Origin: Anaerocolumna sp. AGMB13025
GTDB lineage: Bacteria; Bacillota; Clostridia; Lachnospirales; Lachnospiraceae
DNA length: 64,000 nt
Direction of reading: 5' to 3'
Assembly: GCF_029689925.1 (NCBI RefSeq)
Contig: NZ_CP121445.1
Span: 3,270,501-3,334,500, forward strand
The notes under the pieces were generated by a model. The model was not told where the DNA came from, did not search any database, and saw nothing but the letters and a program-made list of their open reading frames with translations. This document shows, one piece after another, positions 61,589 through 64,000 of this stretch. Within the stretch, counting starts at the first letter, position 1. Each line of letters begins with the position of its first letter. The translations under genes and the position numbers were made by a program.

Positions 61589-64000
61589 ATGATACGATTA
61601 TCCAGAATGGGAATAAGAAATTTGGCTGCAAGTGATACAGTATATTCAAGAGGACTGCAGGATTATAAACAGAATCATGTGGTTAATGCAACCTGGTCCA
61701 ATGCAAAACAGCAATATCGTATTACAGTTAAGGATAATTTTGAATATATGGTTACAATTCAGGTCTTTGAAGATGGTTCTTTTGATCATAAATGTAATTG
61801 CTCTGAACATTTAAAAGAAGAAGGTGCTTGTAAGCATGTTATTACTGCACTTTTCTTTGTATTGAATTATGTTGAACGATCTCTTATGGAGGAACCAGAT
61901 AATCCGGCAGAAAAAACCGTATACCAGATCCTGGGATACTTTGGCAATCAGGAAGATACCTTAACCCAGGGCGAAACATATCATATAAAAGTAAGTATAT
62001 CGATACCGGCAATCTTACGAGCAGAGACCGGTTCTGCGGTAATTGCTCTGAGAGTGGGAAATCATCATTACTATAAAATCCAATCAATCAAAAAGTTTTT
62101 AACAGACTTTTATAATAAAGAAAACATATTACTAGGCAAAGAATTTAAATATATCCATGGGGAAAGTAAATTTGACAGGCAATCTAAGAAAATCCTGGAT
62201 TATATTCTTCAGATCTATGAGATTCAGGAAGCCATTGATAAATTGTTTTATTCCAAGCTGTTTTCCAAAGCCAATATTGTTCTGACCAAAAATATGTTAT
62301 TACGGCTATTGGATATTCTAGAAGAGGGTACTTTTGATCTGGAATTATATGGTAAAGAATATGAGGATGTAATTTATAAAGCAGATAATCCTAAAATTGA
62401 ATATGATTTATCCTTAATTGATGATGGCATCGTTATGGATTATCATGGTAAATACAGTGTGATTCCTATTACTGATTCCGGAGAATTACTCTATCTGAAC
62501 GGCTGTATCTATAAGCCTACCAAACGATTTTTAGGAAATTACCTGCCTTTTTATAATAATTTAGGCGGTCGGAAAGAACCCTTGATCTTTAAGGGTATCA
62601 ATAAAAGTAAGTTTTTAGAAGTTGTATTGCCTAAAATTAGTGAAACCATGGAACTGACAGTACCAAAAGAGCTTCAGGACCGTTTTATAACATCGGAATT
62701 AAAGGCTTTAGTCTATCTGGACAAAGTGAAAAGCTATATACATGCCGAACTCCGTTACCGATATGGAGAACACGAATTTAATGCATTTGAAAACCCGTCC
62801 TCCGATAATTTTATAATTGTCAGACAGCCCCAGAAAGAAGATTATTATATTGATTATCTGGAAAAACATGGGTTCAGTCCTAAACAGCATAGCTTTGTCA
62901 TGCGTAATGAAGATGATATATATGAATTCCTGACAGGTGGAATCCACGAGTTATCACAAACCTGTGAATTATATTATTCCGAAGCTTTTAAAAAAATAAA
63001 TATCAAGTCACCTGGCAGTTTCAAGGCCGGTTTGCGGGTAAGTAACGGTGTTAATTTGCTGGAAATGGATTTAAACTATGAAGATGTACCAAGAGAGGAA
63101 TTAAAAGATTTATTTAAATCCTATCGAATGAAGAAGAAATATTACCGTTTGAAAAACGGCAGTTTTATCGATCTTGAAGCTGATAATATCAAAGAAGTAT
63201 GGGATATCTTAAGCTATCTTGGCATATCCGGCAAAGAATTAAATGCGGATACCATTGGATTATCCAAAAATACCGCCTTGTATTTGAATAATGTTTTTAA
63301 TGAAAAACACCTCGAAGTAGAAAAGAACGAGGATTTTAAAGAACTTGTTGAAAAGATTTTAAATCCTGGCGAAACGGAGTATAATCTGCCGGAGGGGATT
63401 CAGGCAGAACTGCGGGGATATCAGGTGTCCGGCTATAAATGGCTTCGAACTTTATCAGATAATAACCTTGGCGGTATTTTAGCGGATGACATGGGTCTTG
63501 GTAAAACCTTGCAGACAATCGTTTATATTGCCGCAATAAAGGAAATGCTGGCAGCTGCCAGGTTTTTAATTGTCTGTCCCTCTTCCTTGATTTACAACTG
63601 GCAGGATGAGCTTGAAAATTTTGCTCCCTTTTTAACCTCCTCAGTAGTAACCGGCAATCCCAAGGAGCGTCAGGAATTAATAGAAGCTGATAATCAGGTG
63701 GATATCCTGATAACTTCATATCCCTTAATGCGCAGGGACATTAATCTTTATCAAAAATTACAGTTTCACACGGTTTTTATCGATGAAGCCCAGTATATAA
63801 AGAATGCTGATTCCCTTAATGCAAAATCCGTGAAACTATTAGAGGCAGAACATCGTTTTGCACTGACGGGTACACCGATTGAAAACTCTTTATCCGAATT
63901 ATGGTCTATCTTTGATTTTATTATGCCGGATTACCTATTCAGCCACAGTAAGTTCGTAAACCAGTATGAAAAACCAATTATGAGATTGGAGGAGGGCGTT
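61589..64000 (+). CDS. SWIM zinc-finger SNF2-family helicase, 5' part (runs off window)
   Basis: Swi2/Snf2-type DNA translocase; 804 residues are present and the frame is open to the last base. The N-terminus has a SWIM zinc finger C69-x-C71-x9-C81-x-H83 within KCNCSEHLKEEGACKHV. A long regulatory region (SNF2-associated helicase type) follows to about 600. The SNF2 ATPase lobe 1 shows GGILADDMGLGKT (Walker A Lys639), D732-E-A-Q735 and LTGTPIENSLSELWSIFDF. The second lobe lies beyond the window. AAAAGGAG is at 8 nt from the ATG. Clostridial homologues are about 1080 residues, so roughly a quarter is missing. DNA remodelling or repair is the family role; the target is unknown. Confidence 0.92.
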   Translation, partial: MIRLSRMGIRNLAASDTVYSRGLQDYKQNHVVNATWSNAKQQYRITVKDNFEYMVTIQVFEDGSFDHKCNCSEHLKEEGACKHVITALFFVLNYVERSLMEEPDNPAEKTVYQILGYFGNQEDTLTQGETYHIKVSISIPAILRAETGSAVIALRVGNHHYYKIQSIKKFLTDFYNKENILLGKEFKYIHGESKFDRQSKKILDYILQIYEIQEAIDKLFYSKLFSKANIVLTKNMLLRLLDILEEGTFDLELYGKEYEDVIYKADNPKIEYDLSLIDDGIVMDYHGKYSVIPITDSGELLYLNGCIYKPTKRFLGNYLPFYNNLGGRKEPLIFKGINKSKFLEVVLPKISETMELTVPKELQDRFITSELKALVYLDKVKSYIHAELRYRYGEHEFNAFENPSSDNFIIVRQPQKEDYYIDYLEKHGFSPKQHSFVMRNEDDIYEFLTGGIHELSQTCELYYSEAFKKINIKSPGSFKAGLRVSNGVNLLEMDLNYEDVPREELKDLFKSYRMKKKYYRLKNGSFIDLEADNIKEVWDILSYLGISGKELNADTIGLSKNTALYLNNVFNEKHLEVEKNEDFKELVEKILNPGETEYNLPEGIQAELRGYQVSGYKWLRTLSDNNLGGILADDMGLGKTLQTIVYIAAIKEMLAAARFLIVCPSSLIYNWQDELENFAPFLTSSVVTGNPKERQELIEADNQVDILITSYPLMRRDINLYQKLQFHTVFIDEAQYIKNADSLNAKSVKLLEAEHRFALTGTPIENSLSELWSIFDFIMPDYLFSHSKFVNQYEKPIMRLEEGV

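Overview
The window reads as chromosomal DNA from a low-GC, Gram-positive, endospore-forming anaerobe, most likely a clostridium of the Lachnospiraceae type. This is inferred from the content: a GerA-type spore germination locus, ScpA/ScpB, a Bce-type peptide-detoxification module, DacF-like carboxypeptidases, an SLH protein, strong AGGAGG-type ribosome binding sites, frequent TTG starts, and a giant acyl-CoA dehydratase activase typical of anaerobes. I see no rRNA, tRNA, phage, transposase or CRISPR.

Layout. 1-2.6 kb: the 3' end of an unrecognised gene, then a minus-strand GntR/ABC operon of YtrA type with a clear promoter and operator. 2.7-7.4 kb: a complete bceRSAB-like module. 7.5-8.6 kb: purine nucleoside phosphorylase with a structured leader. 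8.7-19.5 kb: an envelope and export region with an ABC-FtsX pair whose permease carries a coiled coil of about 310 residues, a Big2-like membrane protein, an SLH protein, and an adaptor/ATPase/permease (MacAB-like) operon. 19.5-24.1 kb: DacF, a metallophosphoesterase, a degenerate site-2-protease-like protein, scpA and scpB. 24.2-28.3 kb: gerAA followed by one gene in which GerAB and GerAC are fused. 28.4-38.2 kb: DegV, DUF1328, a P-loop kinase-like protein, a chemoreceptor, an OGG-type glycosylase and a 1435-residue activase.

38.6-43.2 kb: a minus-strand vanG-vanXY-vanT set (D-Ala-D-Ser ligase, D,D-peptidase, membrane serine racemase) with no vanRS beside it. Its leader is a perfect 67-bp tandem duplication containing two hairpins per copy. 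43.4-45.7 kb: fetAB-like ABC genes, seven 20-bp minisatellite units, and a PadR regulator with a well-defined promoter and operator.

45.8-52.8 kb: the most distinctive region, a potassium-uptake locus. A KdpD/KdpE-like pair lies with four TrkA-type RCK proteins (one lacking its C-domain), TrkH, an unlisted 34-residue membrane protein packed between trkA and trkH, and a TrkH-coupled secreted OB-fold-like protein. Two pairs of TTTATAC-like half-sites, each 11 bp apart, lie upstream of the two trkA transcription units. They resemble the KdpE operator of enteric bacteria and suggest that the KdpDE-like pair controls Trk rather than Kdp transport.

53-64 kb: asparaginase, a second DacF-like enzyme, two cyclic-di-GMP proteins (EAL-CBS-GGDEF; degenerate GGDEF-GAF-degenerate GGDEF-EAL), a small membrane protein, and a SWIM-SNF2 helicase cut off by the window end. 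All family assignments come from reading the translated sequence; no database search was possible.
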